Positions 47,208 through 59,258 are shown, counted from the first letter of the stretch. The stretch: DNA of 64,000 bases from Cryptomeria japonica (GCF_030272615.1 NC_081410.1:288609957-288673956), one strand, 5' to 3'. Notes: generated by a model not told the origin, from the sequence alone. Numbers and translations: made by a program.

Positions 47208-48212
47208 TACTCCCTTGTTCCTATCTCCAATAATTTGATCTTCAGAATGATTTAATCTTACATACCTTAGAGTTTATTGAACTTTAGGTTCACCACTTTG
47301 ATCATCAGTCACAGTTGAATTTTTTGATTGTGTCGGTGTAACTGTTTCAACTTCCTGTATCGGTTGAGGCATTGCTGGTTCAGTTATAATCATTTCCACA
47401 ACCGATTCCCTGTCATATGATATAGAATGATTTATGTACTATTCATCCACTTTCACATTAGCACTCTCCACAATTTTCTGCAATATTTTGTTATAACATC
47501 TATATGCTTTGCTCTGAATGGATTAAACAAGAAATATCCCTTCATCACATCTAGGATCAAACTTTCCAATTGAATCATCTCTTTTGATATAGCATTTACT
47601 TGCAAAAATTATGAAATACTTAACAGTAGGTGTATGTCCAAACCATAGTTCATAAGGGGTCGTACTGGTTTCACCTTTAATGTGAATTCTGTTGAATGTG
47701 TAGAGTGTTGTACTTACTACTTCTCTCTTGTAGGTATAAGGCAATTTGGCTTCCATCATCATAAATCTAGCTGCAATCAAAATGGTTATGTTCTTTCTTT
47801 CAACTACTCCATTTTGCCGAGGAGTCCTAGGTACAGATAGTTATCTTCTGATTCCATTTGTCTCACAATAACTATCAAATTCATGAGAAGTGAACTCATC
47901 GCCATGATCTGATCTTAGAAATTTGATTTTCAATCCAATTTTTGTTTCAACCTTCGCTTTAAAGATCTTGAATTTCTCAAAAGCTTCAGACTTCTCCCTC
48001 AGAATAGTCACCCACATCATTCTAGAATAGTTATCAATAATCAGCATGAAATACCTATCACCTTGAAAGCTTCTAGTCCTTGCTGGACCACATTAGTCAG
48101 TGTGAATCAAATCAAGTACATCATTAGATTTATCATGTATGTTTTTAAAAGAACTTTTAACTTGCTTACCCAATTCACATTCCTTACATACCAGATTATG
48201 AGGCTTCATAAT
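47208..48212 (-). pseudogene. C integrase
   Basis: From the right: the remaining GAG-pre-integrase/zinc region near 48,200-48,150 (LVCKECELGKQ), then 48047-47841 with IIDNYSRMMWV and LRSDHGDEFTSHEF, part of the integrase core. Then 47780-47523 with TPYELWFGHTPTVKYF and DEGIFLV. The core has two Asp positions visible, one inside SDHGDEF where SDNGGEF is usual. Stops separate all parts. The linker to RT (47,520-47,210) is low complexity. Confidence 0.82.
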
Positions 48213-49826
48213 CTAAGGTATATCTCTGACTGCCTTAGTTGAACTAATCTTAAAAATATAATCAAAATTAACATGACACAACCTCTTATGCCATAGCCAA
48301 CTCTCATCAATATGAGCAATCAAACATGTCTTATTACCAGTGTTCAAGTGAAAGATATTACTTCCTATTTGAATACTGGTTGCAATCTCCAAACCAGTTT
48401 TGTTAATGATTTTACATTTTCTATCCTTAAACTGAAGTTTAAAACCCTTATTAACTAATTGACCAACACTCAAAAGATTATTCCTTAAACCTTCTACATA
48501 ATAGAGATTATCAGTGTTATGCTTGCCATCCAAAGAAATAATACCTCTACCTTTGATCATACATGCCTTGCCATCTCCAAATCGGACTTGACCACCATTG
48601 TATTCTTGGAGGGACAAAAATTTCCTTTTATCTCCAGTGATATGATGTGAGCATCCACTATCAATTACCCATTCATATTTATCTTCAAATTTTGTTGTTA
48701 GGGCCTTCTCTTCATTTTTGATAGACGGTTCTGGTTCATCTTCCTTCAAAGCATAGAACACCCATCCCTTTCCATTTCTAGATCCACTAGCTGAGTCTTC
48801 TGTCGGTTCATCTCCAGAGTCATCAGTTACTCCTTCCTCATCTCCTATGTAGCAGTGTTTATTTTTCTTGAATCTATATCTGTTTGGGTTAGGCTTAAAA
48901 GTTTTCTTAACTCTTTCCTCAAACCTTGCATTCCTTTTAGGACATCTAGATGCAAAATGACCAATCTTATTACATGCAAAACATTTAAAAGGTGTTTTTC
49001 CTTCATACTTACTTCGAGTTGGACCTTTAGGTACTCTTCTAGCAAATAAGGCTTCAAGTTTCTCAAGCTCTTCATCTTCTTTCCTCGTGTCTTCCAATTC
49101 TTTTGCATATAGGGATCTCCAATCACTTTTGGTGGTAGATGCTGATGATGATGCATAAAAAGAAGGTTCAGACTTTACAACTCCAGAGGATCCAAATTGT
49201 TCAAGCTCAAAAGTAGATAATTTCCCAATCAGAATGTCTCTATTGACTGAAGTGTTTTCTATTGTTCTTAACTCATTAATTGCAGTTGGCTTCATCTTGT
49301 AAGCCAGTGGAAGGGCTCTCAATACTTTGAAAACTATTTCATTTTCAGTTGGAAATCCTACACAACATTGAATTCCCATAACAATCTCATTTACTCTTTC
49401 CATAAACATGACAATTCTTTCATTTTCTTCCATTTTCAAGTTTTCATACCTTACCCGATAACCATCAAGTTTAGAAATTTTGATAGTAGGGTTACCTTCA
49501 TTCAGAGTTTTCAATTTGTCTTATATAACCTTAGCCAATGATTTGTCAGTCAATCCCATGATCTGTTGATCAGTAAGTGCACATAAGAGGGCTTCTCTAG
49601 CTCTACAATTATTTTCAATATTCTTGTCTAGGTCTGCAGGAGCAGGATTGTCGGATGCCAGATCATAAGGTGCATATCCTTTCTTAATGATCTCCCAAAT
49701 ATGATTTCCAAGATATCTAATATGAGTCTCCATTCTAATTTTCTATATCCCATAATTTGTTCCATCAAGTTTAGGGATTTCTCTTCTGAAAATAGCTGCC
49801 GGTGGATTAGAAGTGTTAGCTACCAT
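48213..49826 (-). pseudogene. C gag and protease
   Basis: ATG at 49,826-49,824 begins a frame (VANTSNPPAA) interrupted by an in-frame TAG near 49,750, where a Trp codon is expected. The frame continues as 49733-49521 and, after a shift, as 49514-48213 (433 codons). It contains the Copia gag core (RVRYENLKMEENERIVMF), a knuckle CFACNKIGHFASRC and a protease with intact active site WVIDSGCSHHITGD. It ends in the pre-integrase WLWHKRLCHVNF. Gag packages RNA and protease cuts the polyprotein. Confidence 0.9.
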
Positions 49827-49870
49827 AGGATCTATCTCAAGTGGTTAAGCTTCTGCAAAAGAGGACCAAA

Positions 49871-49882
49871 GCTCTGATACCA
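49871..49882 (-). other. C primer binding site
   Basis: TGGTATCAGAGC on the minus strand, two bases inside the 5' LTR edge, complementary to initiator-Met tRNA. Confidence 0.92.
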
Positions 49883-49884
49883 AT

Positions 49885-51147
49885 TGTTAGGATAACCAGT
49901 GAACAACTGAGAGGGGGGGGGGGTGAATTAGTTGTTAATAGATTATAAATTTTAATCCACAATACAACCTTAAACAAATCAAGTACCAATACAGACAGAT
50001 GTCAGTAGGAACAGATACTAGTAAACAATAATTAACCAGATAATCAATGCAAAGAAATCCTACCACATAACACCATTATTTGTATGTGGAAAACCCAAAA
50101 AGGGAAAAACCATGGTGGGAAGCCTACCCATAGTCAGATGATACTTTTGCAGAAAGTATGTGTTACAATGAGGGGCCTGCACTTGCAAGAAGGCACATTG
50201 CCTAGAGCATACTGCTCATTACAAAAAGAGTCTCACTAACTATAGAGAGGCTACAACCTTCTCAAGATAAATTGACAACAATCCAATAGAGAGAACTTCT
50301 CGAAATAACATCTACTATGCCTGATTACAGTCCCGGTTAAGCTCAATGCTGAAGGACTAAATCCTCTTCTGAAACCAATCCGATCACCAATAATTGATTA
50401 ACTCCTCTTCATGAATGATATTACAATATTTGCACATTGCATTCCTTGACCATGACCTTTTCAATAACTATGATACTTTACAAAGAGTTTCTACCTCTTA
50501 TTTATACAAACCCTAAGGCCTAAACCAATTAGATCGGCCACCTAAAGATATTACAATGATATCATTACATAATTCCTTATTACAATGATATGCCATGTCG
50601 TCTTAGGACCAAAGCAATAATATCAAATCCATAAAATATCTTGAAACATCTAGGTAACGAGTAGAGTACACACTAACATGATACCGATCCATAACCTAGA
50701 TAGGTATCATACCTATTATGGGTCCACCACGCCAAAGAAATGTCTTCAAACAATTGAAGCATGATCAACGAACATCTTCATCATCCTGAAATCCTCGAAG
50801 AAGCTGCACCAACACCAATTGTGCATTGTGTCATGATTCCTCAATGAAAGCTCTGTCGGTAAGGGTTTACCAATATGTATGCCAACATCCAATTATCAAG
50901 ACAATACCAACTGACCAAAACATTCTTATGAAGCATATAACACATAATATCCAATATACTTTACTGATCCAAACATGTTGGAAGTGCCGACCAGATAATC
51001 TCTTCTACCGGTAACACTAGATCTTATATTGGTAACCTATCTATTGGAAACCATCCATATCAGCCAATGTAAATCTGTCTATCAGTAATAGCTAGTGTTG
51101 ACATCAATGACAAAACATCAATGCCACACATACCCATAGTGTCAACA
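49885..51147 (-). repeat. C 5' LTR
   Basis: 1,263 bp, TGTTAGGATAACCAGTGAAC...GTGTCAACA on the plus strand. It includes an 11-G run near 49,912-49,922 and the conserved GAGCATACTGCTCATTACAA block in the transcript-end region. Confidence 0.92.
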
Positions 51148-51360
51148 AAGTACTCTTACTATGGGTAGGTTCCCATCGTGGTTTTTCCCTTAATTAGGTT
51201 TTCCACATCAAAATCTTGTTGTTTTGTGTTGTGCTTTCAATTTGTCTATCTATCTTATTGCTATAATTTATTAGATCTATTTTTGGTGGTTAAGTTTGGT
51301 ATTTCAATGAAGACTGATTCATCCCCCCCTCTCAATATTCCTTCTTGATGGCTGGTAACA
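51148..51360 (+). repeat. B 5' LTR, second part
   Basis: Resumes with AAGTA (duplicated target), then CTCTTACTATGGGTAGGTTCC. It ends CTTCTTGATGGCTGGTAACA, matching the 3' LTR end TTGATTGTTTCTAACA at 57,217. Confidence 0.9.
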
Positions 51361-51362
51361 AT

Positions 51363-51374
51363 TGGTATCAGAGC
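51363..51374 (+). other. B primer binding site
   Basis: TGGTATCAGAGC, two bases after the 5' LTR end, initiator-Met tRNA type. Confidence 0.93.
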
Positions 51375-51416
51375 TAGATCCTCTGGTAGAGGCTTAATCG
51401 CTTGAGGAGATTTTGG

Positions 51417-52122
51417 ATGGCAACTCAAGGTATTATATTTAAGAAGGATAGTCTGAGATTTGATGGAAGCAATTATACTATATGGAAGAACCGGATGGAA
51501 GTTCACTTGAAATGTCTTGGTGAATATTATTGGAAGATTACAAAGAATACCTATATTGTTCCTCAAAATGGATCGTCTACTCCTGATGAGATCAAGGAAG
51601 AAAAACATAATATTAGAGAGAAGGAAGCATTGCTTAGTGCCTTGATTGATTTTGAGATGATAAATGTAATGGGACTTCAGACCACACATGAGATTTGGGA
51701 GAAGCTTTTGATCATGTATGAAGGTGATAAACAAGTGAAAGTTGCCAAGATGCAGAGTTTGAAAGGAAAATATGAAACATTGAAGATGATGATGAGAACA
51801 TACACTCTTTCATTGCTAAGGTGAATGACCTTGTCCTGGGTATTAGATGTGCCAGTGGAACCATTGAGGAAGATGAAATTATTGCTAAGGTATTGAGATC
51901 CTTGCCTCCTGCTTATAAACATAAGGTTGTTGCTATTGGTAATATGCGGAGTGCGACTATAGTGACAAGAGATGTGTTGGTTGAAAAGCTTGTTGCATTG
52001 AGCTGAGTGAATTTGGAGAATCACATGGAAATTTTGAGACAACATTTAGAGCATCTGCATCTGTATCTGGTAAGCAAAATTATGATCCTGATGAATGTAG
52101 AATATATAGATATGAGAGAGAA

Positions 52123-52187
<65 letters not shown>

Positions 52188-52440
52188 AGAGCAAGAAAAA
52201 GATCTCAATGAACTTGGAGCATTGATTGCTCAGAGATTGGCTAAAGGTGCTTGTAAGTATCATGGAAAGTTTCTTTTGAAATGTTTCTCTTTTAATAAGA
52301 TAGGACATTTTTCTTCTAGATGCCCAGAGAGAATGGCTAAGTATAAAAGGCATGATAAGTTTGATAAGCATGATAGGAATGATAGATATTTCAAGCATGA
52401 GAAGTATGATAAGCTTTACAAGTCTAATCAAAAGTTTTGA
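51417..52440 (+). pseudogene. B gag
   Basis: ATG 51,417 (MATQGIIFKKDSLRFDGSNY) follows the primer site. The frame has the Copia gag N-terminal pattern (YTIWKNRMEVHLKCLGEYYW, IWEKLLIMYEG), shifts near 51,820 and continues as VNDLVLGIRCASG. A (GA)n run at 52,126-52,182 lies inside the coding region and gives an Arg/Glu repeat with a frame change. The knuckle downstream, CFSFNKIGHFSSRC, has lost its second cysteine. The tail is rich in K/H/D/Y. Confidence 0.88.
52126..52182. repeat. (GA)n microsatellite in B gag
   Basis: About 28 GA units expanded inside the gag frame. On the opposite strand it makes a Leu/Ser repeat that is not a gene. Confidence 0.95.
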
Positions 52441-53148
52441 AATCAGAAGAACTGTTATTATGCTACTGATGAAGGTGTTACAGATGAAGAATTAGAAGGA
52501 GATGAAGTTGTGTTTATTGCTATTAAAGAAGATAGACCCTTACTTGTTGATTCCACTTGTTGTGCTATTGAGGAGAAGGCTTTAGTTGCTAAGGTTGAAG
52601 AGAAAGATGAATGGGTGGTTGATAGAAGTTGTTCACATCACATGACCGGTGATAAAAGCAAATTTGTGATCATGGAGAGGTATGATGGTGGAATAGTTAG
52701 ATTTGGAGATGACAAAGCCTATGCAATCCATGGGAGAGGTTCTATTTCTTTTGATGGTAAGCATAACACTAATGATGTTTTGTATGTTGAAGGTTTGAAG
52801 CATATCCTTTTGAGTGTTGGACAGATGGTTGATAAAGGTTATGATCTACAATTCAAGGATGGTAAATGAAAGATCTTGAATGCCTCCAGTATAGAGATTG
52901 CATATGGGACTAAGTCTGAAGGTAACATTTTTCATTTGAATGCTGGTGAGAAAAATTGTTTGATTGCTCAGATTGATAAGAGTTGGTTGTGGCATAGGAG
53001 AATGTGTCATGTAGATTTTGATTCAATGAGTAAGGTAAGTTATACACATGTTGTTAGAGATCTTCCTAATATTTCCAAGCCTACTAATCTGGTATGTAAG
53101 GAATGTCAGTTGGGTAAGCAAATAAGTATTTCTTTCAAAATAAAATAA
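52441..53148 (+). pseudogene. B protease and pre-integrase
   Basis: 52510-52869: KDEWVVDRSCSHHMTGDKSK is the Copia protease site, but the catalytic D-S-G has become D-R-S. VRFGDDKAYAIHGRGSI and ILLSVGQMVDKGYDLQF follow. After a stop near 52,868, 52876-53148 has WLWHRRMCHVDFDSMSK (GAG-pre-integrase) and NLVCKECQLGKQ, part of the integrase zinc finger. Confidence 0.87.
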
Positions 53149-54015
53149 TATACATCAAAAGGATTGCTAGATATTATGCATACTGACCTATGTGGACCTA
53201 AAATTGTTAGAAGTGTGTAGGGTGATAGATATTTTATGCTACTAATTGATGATTATTCTAGGATGATGTGGGTTGTCTTTTTGAAGGAGAAATCAGAAGC
53301 ATTTGATAAATTCAAGATATTCAAAGATAAGGTTGAGACTGAGTCTAGATTGAAGGTGAAGTGCTTGAGATTTGACAAAGGTGGATAATTTTGTTCTGCT
53401 GAGTTCAATTCATTCTGTGAGAAGCATGGAATTAGAAGACAGTTATCTACTCCTAGAACCCCTCAACAAAATGGAGTTGGTGAGAGGAAGAACATAACCG
53501 TTTTGGATGTTGCAAGGACTATGCTGATTGAAGGAAATGTTCCAAAGATTTACTAGAGAGAAGCCATTAGCATTTATATTTATAAATTCAATAGAGTTCA
53601 CATCAAAGGTGATACCAGTAAGACCCCTTATGAGTTATGGTTTGGTCATGTTCCTACTATGAGATATTTTAGACTATTTGGTAGAAAATGTTATATCAAG
53701 ACAAATGAGGACATATGAAAGTTTGATGCTATTAGTGATGAAGGAATCTTCTTGGGATATTCTACAAAGATAAAAGCTTATTGGTGCTACAATAAGAGAC
53801 TGAGAAAGATTGTAGAGAGTGAAAATGTGAAGGTGGATGAGAACCTTGGGAAAGAGATCAAAGCATGTGGTTATGATGATGGTCAACATATTGTTTTAGC
53901 CCCTATTCAGCCTGAAGAGCCTAAGCAAAATGATCCGGTAGAGAGTGTTAACCTGGATGTTGTTGTTGCTGGTGAAGGAATGTAGGAACCTAATAATCAA
54001 AACAATTAGAAGATT
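53149..54015 (+). pseudogene. B integrase core and linker
   Basis: Stop-riddled but readable: LLDIMHTDLCGPK and LLIDDYSRMMWVVFLKEKSEAF, then LRFDKGG followed by a stop. Next come RRQLSTPRTPQQNGVGERKN (the conserved QQNGVxERKN region), KTPYELWFGHVPTMRYFRLFG and EGIFLGYSTKIKAY. The frame 53752-53985 carries on into the acidic linker before RT. The catalytic Asp and Glu positions are recognisable, but the frame is broken at least five times. Confidence 0.83.
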
Positions 54016-54990
54016 GTGAGGTATGTAAGACTAAATCATTCTAAAAATCAAATTATTGGTGATAAGAATAAGGGTGTGATGACTAGAAGAAGATTAGCTG
54101 CTGAAGAAGTATGCTTGATTTCCAAAGTTGAACCTAAAGATGTTGCTGAATCTTGTAAAGATGAAAATTGGATGAGAGACATAGAAGAAGAACTAGATCA
54201 GATTGAGAAGAATAACACTTGGAAACTTGTGCCTAGACCTAAGGATAAGAATGCCATTGGTACTAAATGGGTATTCATAAACAAATTGAATGAAGCCGAT
54301 GAAGTTGTCAGAAATAAAGCTAGATTGGTTTGCAAAGGATATTCACAACAAGAAGGAATTGATTATGAGAAGAATTTTGCTCCGGTTGCCAGACTTGAAG
54401 TTGTTAGACTGTTGCTTCCTTATGTTGCTTATAAAGATTTCATCGTATATCAGATGGATGTCAAATATGTCTTTTTGAATGGTGATCTTGAGGAAGAAGT
54501 CTACATTGAATAGACTTATGGATTTTCATTGTCGAATGATGGAGACATGGTATTTAAATTAAAGAAATCTCTTTATGGATTGAAACAAGCCCCTAGAGCC
54601 TGGTATGCTAGACTAGATAAGTAATTGTTGAAATTGGGATTTACTAAAGGTGTTGTTGATAGTAATCTATATTTTAAGATTGAACATGATACCATCTTGA
54701 TTGTTGAAGTCTTTGTTGATGATATTATCTTTGGTGGTGATGATAAATTGAGCATGAAGTTTGTCAGTGATATGCAGAAGAAATTTGAAATGTCTATGAT
54801 TGGTGAGATGAAATTTTTCTTAGGTTTGCAGATTACATAGATAGGAAAAGGTATATTCATATCTCAAACTAAGTATGTGAATGAATTGCTGAAGAAGTTT
54901 GGGTTAGATGACTCCAAACCGGTTGGAACTCCTATGGTGACTAGTTGTAAACTTTCTAAAAATGACGAATCTCCTAAAGCTAATTCAAAG
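54016..54990 (+). pseudogene. B reverse transcriptase
   Basis: 54016-54513: [36 protein letters not shown] and [20 protein letters not shown], ending at a TAG where Gln or Lys is expected. It continues LYGLKQAPRAWYARLDK, a stop, then 54625-54840 with EVFVDDIIFGGDDKL (catalytic Asp pair kept) and FEMSMIGEMKFFLGLQIT. After another TAG it reads GIFISQTKYVNELLKKFG and VGTPMVTS. Stops occur where the protein should continue. Confidence 0.88.
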
Positions 54991-55662
54991 TTTGTATAGA
55001 TCTATGGTTGGTGGACTACTATATCTTAGACTAGACTGCAGTTTATACATGTTGTGTGTATGGTTGCTATATATCAATCTAATCCGAGAGAGAGTCATGT
55101 CACTATTGTTAATAGGATATTCAGATACTTGAAGGGAACTGTGGACTATAGTATATGGTATCCAATGGATGATGATTTCATGCTATGTGCTTACACTAAT
55201 GCTGATTGGGCTGGTGATGTTGATGACAGAAAGAGGACTACCGATGGAGCATTCTTTTTGGGTAAGAAGTTGGTTTCATGGGCTAGCAAGAAACAAGATT
55301 CAATATCCTTATCTATTGCTGAAGCTGAGTACATTGATGTTGCTAGTAATTGCACTTGGGTAGTTTGGATGAAGCGAATGTTGAAAGATATCAGAGTTAT
55401 TCATGATGAGCCTACTATTAGATACCGTGATAATTCAAGTGCTATCAACATGTCAAAGAATCTGGTACAACATTCAAAGACTAAACACGTGTCAATCAAA
55501 TATCATTACTCGAGAGAGAAAGTCAGTGAAGAGAAGGTGAAGGTGGAGTATGTATCTACAAAGGAACAAATTGCTGATATTTTCACTAAGCCTTTTCCTG
55601 CAAATACATTTGTCTATTTGAGAGACAAGTTAGGGGTATCCACCCCTCCTGATGAGAACTAG
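54991..55662 (+). pseudogene. B RNase H and end of pol
   Basis: 55054-55662 is open for 202 codons: RIFRYLKGTVDYSIWYP, ADWAGDVDDRKRTTDGAFFL (usually KSTSGGAFFL), SISLSIAEAEYIDVASNCTW, SSAINMSKN and EQIADIFTKPFPANTF, ending STPPDEN and a stop. It is the best preserved domain of B. Confidence 0.9.
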
Positions 55663-55953
55663 ATGCATTGATTTGCATCAATTTGGTAGTTTTCAAATAT
55701 TTATCTCTTTATCTGGATTGGTGCATTGGTGTTACTCCTCTGTTGGAGTAGTCTATGTTTTGGGGAGAGAGATTCATGTTTTTGCTTTGGAGATTTTGTT
55801 TTTCTGTTTCAAGATCTTTGACATTATTGTTAAAGGGGGAGAGTGATCATGTGAAATACTTCTTTCTAAGTCCTAATCTTAGGGGGAGTTTGCTGGAGAT
55901 ATCTTCTTTCTTTGCATTGACTATTTTTCACATCCATATATTGCCATCAATGA
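55663..55953. other. B 3' untranslated region
   Basis: Between the pol stop and the polypurine tract, with GGGGGA purine runs near 55,836 and 55,880. No supported coding. Confidence 0.6.
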
Positions 55954-55965
55954 CAAAGGGGAGAC
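55954..55965 (+). other. B polypurine tract
   Basis: CAAAGGGGAGAC directly before the 3' LTR start TGTTGG. Confidence 0.9.
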
Positions 55966-57217
55966 TGTTGGATATTGTCGTGCATTGCTGCTGCTAGGAT
56001 ATGTTGTTGTCATTGATGTTAACATATTCTTGTGATTTGATCCAATGATTGCTGATTGGGAAGATTTTCTGATCCAGTTTTTAGTGTTGGTTTGTTGATC
56101 ACTGTTTTGCAAAGTTTGGTATATCCTTTGGTATATTCTGGTGTGATCAGATCTGGTGTTGATATTTTGGGAATATTTTTGGGATGGTCTTGTGTATCTT
56201 CATTTCATATGGATTGTGATTTGGTGCTTTGCAAGTTATCTTTCTTCATGACAGTTGTTGATTGGTTGTGTTCTTGAGCTTTCAGACGTTGATCGATGAA
56301 GATTTGAAAAATGGTGTTGGTGCAGCTATTCCTAATGATTCTAATATGCTTGCTGGTTTTTCTTAGTAATGTCCTTATTATTTTGGCAATCCACATTGAT
56401 CGTTGTGTGATTTTTTGGTGGTTTTCATCAACTAGTATTAATTTACGTGTTATGCGGTATTTCTGGTGGTGTAGTGTGTTGTAGTTGTTCTTGGCGCAAT
56501 TTCCAGTGGATTTGTGCATTTAAGAATTTGAATTAGGACCATGATATGCTATGTAAACCATTATATTGGTCCGGTGGTCGATCTTTGTATCATGTGACTT
56601 AAATTTGTAATTACAAGTTGAGGGTTAGGGTTTAGCCGACCTTGTTATCAAGGTTGATGAATTGTATATATAGGTGATATATTCATGTAATTTTGGTGTC
56701 ATTGTTGTGTTTGTATTACCAGAGAGAGTTTTATGTGCAAACAAGTGATTTATCCTTCGATGTTGAGTTTGAGGAGATATTGGTGTTGTAGGGTAGACAT
56801 TTGTGCTTAACTAGAACTATAATCAGGCATTTGGAGATGTTATTCTTTCAGTTCATTTCTTCTAGATTGTAGTTTGAATCTTGTTGTAAGTCAGTGAGAC
56901 TTCCTTGAGGATTGTAGCCTTCTAGGCCATTATATTTGAGCAGTCTCTAGGCAGTGTACGTGAATTCATGTGCATTCCCCATTGTAATATTTTCACATAC
57001 TAATATAGAGTATCATCTTACTTTGGGCAGGTTCCCATTGTGGTTTTCCCCTTAACCGGGTTTTCCAAAATCTTGGTGTTGTGTGTTGTTCTTTCAATTT
57101 GTCTATATGTCTTATTGCTGCAATTTATTAGATCTATTTTTGGTGGTTAATTTTGGTGTTACGGTGAAGACTGATTCATCCCCCCCTCTCAGTCTTCCTT
57201 CTTGATTGTTTCTAACA
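55966..57217 (+). repeat. B 3' LTR
   Basis: 1,252 bp, TGTTGGATATTGTCGTGC...GTTTCTAACA. It is uninterrupted, so it served as the reference for the split 5' LTR. It includes GGTTTTCCCCTTAACCGG and a C-run before CTCTCAGTCTTCC. Confidence 0.93.
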
Positions 57218-58168
57218 AAGATTCGCAAGTATTCCACCCACTTGATGTGTTTATAGCTAATTTTGTCCTGATTATTATGATTTTGAAGAGCATGATTGTC
57301 AGTATAAATAATAAACTCTTTAGGAATGAGATAATGTCTTCATTTCTTCAATGATTATACCATGGCATACATCTCCAAGTCATAGGATGAGTACTTCTTC
57401 TTGGCTTCATTGAGTTTATCACTGAAAAAGATAACCGATCTGCCCTCTTGGCTTAAGACAACACCTATGGCAAAGTCATTTGCATCACATTATATGGTAA
57501 ACACCTTGTTGAAGTTAGGTAAAGCAAGGATGGGGTTCTCTGCAACTCTCTTCTTCAAATACTAAAAAATTCTTATTAGCCTCATTAGTCCAAACAAACT
57601 TTTTCCTTTTATTCCCCTTTATAGTATCTATGATTGTAGCACACACATGACTGAAACCCCTTATGAATTTTCTATAAAAACTTGCCAAACCATGGAAACT
57701 TCTCACCTCAAAAGCTATTTTTGGAGCAGGCCAATTCAATATGGCTTCAACTTTTCTAGGATCCATCTTGAGTGTTCCCTTGGTGACCAAAAAACTAAGA
57801 TATACCAAATCTATATGATGAAAATGCTCTTCCTTAGTAGAACTGAAAATAAAAATATCATCAAGATATACTACTAAAAACTTACCAATGAAAGGCTTCA
57901 GGACCTCATTCATGAGCCTCATGAATGTAATACGTGCATTGGAGAGGCCAAAAGGAATTACCAACCATTCATAGAGTCCTTCATTTATCTTAAAAGTTGT
58001 CTTCCATTCATCTCCTTGCCTTATTCTGATTTGATGGTAGCCACTCTTCAAATCTATCTTGGAAAAGTAGGTTGCTCCACTCAAGCAATCCATGAGGTCT
58101 TCAATTCTTGGTATGGGGAACCTATATCTGATTATGATCTTATTAATGGCCCTAGAATCAATGCACAT
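57218..58168 (-). pseudogene. G reverse transcriptase and RNase H (5' part)
   Basis: 58168-57515: [59 protein letters not shown] and [11 protein letters not shown]. The last contains the intact catalytic YLDD of Gypsy RT. A small deletion follows ([17 protein letters not shown]). Then comes the connection [19 protein letters not shown]. RNase H follows to 57,218 with stops (about KKYSSYDLEMYAMV and YKHIKWVEYL), where B interrupts it. Confidence 0.88.
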
Positions 58169-59258
58169 CCTCCATTAACCATTATTTTTAGGGGCTAAGA
58201 CAATGGGAAGTGCACAAGGGCTGAGGCTCTCTTTGGTCAAGCCCTTATCAAGCAACTCTTGGACTTGTTTCTTAATTTCTTCATTCTGTTGTGGGGTCAT
58301 CTTATAGGCTTCCTTATTAGGTAAATTGGCTCTTGGTACAAAATTAATACAATGACTAATATCCCTCATTGGTGGTAGGGAGTTTGGGACGTCTTCTACC
58401 ATAATGTCCTCATACTTATTCGACAACTTTTGGATCTCCATAGGAAGCTTATCATCCTTTGTTGATGTTCAAATAATTCTTGGTTTGATCATGACTGCAA
58501 ATCGTACCTTCTCCTCCTTCATGGTCTTCAAAAAATCCTTTTCCCCTACCAACATCACACTAGGCCCCATTGGTGGTGTCTTGTCTTTATCCTTCAAAGG
58601 TGTGAGGGTGTATGTGACTCCATCTTTCTCTATGACATAGGTGTTCTTTCTCCCATCATGTTTGGTACTCCTATCATATTACCACGGTCTATCGAGTAGT
58701 AGATGGTAAACATCCATGGGAATGATATCACATAGGACATTATCCTTGTACCCCCTATGTGGAACTCCACCCAAGCTTGTTCATTCAGGAACACTTGCTT
58801 CCATTTGTTCAACCAAGAGACCTTGTAGGGAGTGGTGTGAGGCATCATCTTCAACTATAACTTCTCTACCGTTTCAATGCAACCAATCTATCAATACTAC
58901 CAAAATCAATAACAACTTTACAACACTTAAATTGGCTTTTATAAGTGGTCTTGAAGAGTGACTTCCTTTGTGATGGCTCTTTCTCCATTGGTAATTTGAT
59001 CAATGTTCTCCTCACCATGAGAGATTCTCCAACTTCTAGATCAACATTGTGTGATGGAGAGTTAACACCCTCACTATCTTCCACTTGTGCTATCTGATTT
59101 CTTCTTTCTCCTCCAAATGAAGTAGTGGACTGATTTTCAAGGCATTTCCATGCTTGATGGCTTGCGAATTTGTTGAACTTGTAGAACTTACCACTAAATC
59201 CACTTGATCCTCCACTTTGACCTCCAAATTTGCCCCCATTGTTGGGTCTTCTTCTCAT
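58169..59258 (-). pseudogene. G zinc knuckle, protease and start of RT
   Basis: 59258-58866: a Gly-rich stretch, then FYKFNKFASHQAWKCLE, a CCHC knuckle stripped of its first cysteines, then CKVVIDFGSIDRLVAL, the protease active site with Phe in place of Ser/Thr (DFG for DSG/DTG). 58854-58630 (HTTPYKVSWLNKWKQVF) is the protease C-terminal part. 58441-58175 (MTPQQNEEIKKQVQELLDKG, SLSPCALPIVLAPKNNG) enters RT. Stops and shifts occur between these. Confidence 0.85.

Larger units (their letters stand above)
42666..51147 (-). mobile_element. Copia element C inside B's 5' LTR
   Basis: A full Copia element on the minus strand: 5' LTR 51,147-49,885, primer site 49,882-49,871, gag-pol 49,826-45,622, polypurine tract 45,270-45,259, 3' LTR 45,258-43,977. 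A partial extra LTR (42,666-43,757) comes from the tandem duplication. The target duplication is GAGTA (42,661-42,665) and AAGTA (51,148-51,152). LTR ends are TGTTAGGATA and TGTCAACA or TGCCAACA. Confidence 0.92.
41618..57217 (+). mobile_element. Copia element B inside G, with C in its 5' LTR
   Basis: A full-length Ty1/Copia element. The 5' LTR is 41,618-42,665 plus 51,153-51,360, split by C and the duplicated target bases. Then come the primer site at 51,363, a pol region 51,417-55,662, a polypurine tract at 55,954-55,965 and the 3' LTR at 55,966-57,217. It interrupts G between the RNase H sequence KWVEYL and the integrase-side sequence FTFTIKHKMG. The flanking 5-mers AATCT and AAGAT do not match, so a clean target duplication is missing. 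Confidence 0.9.
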
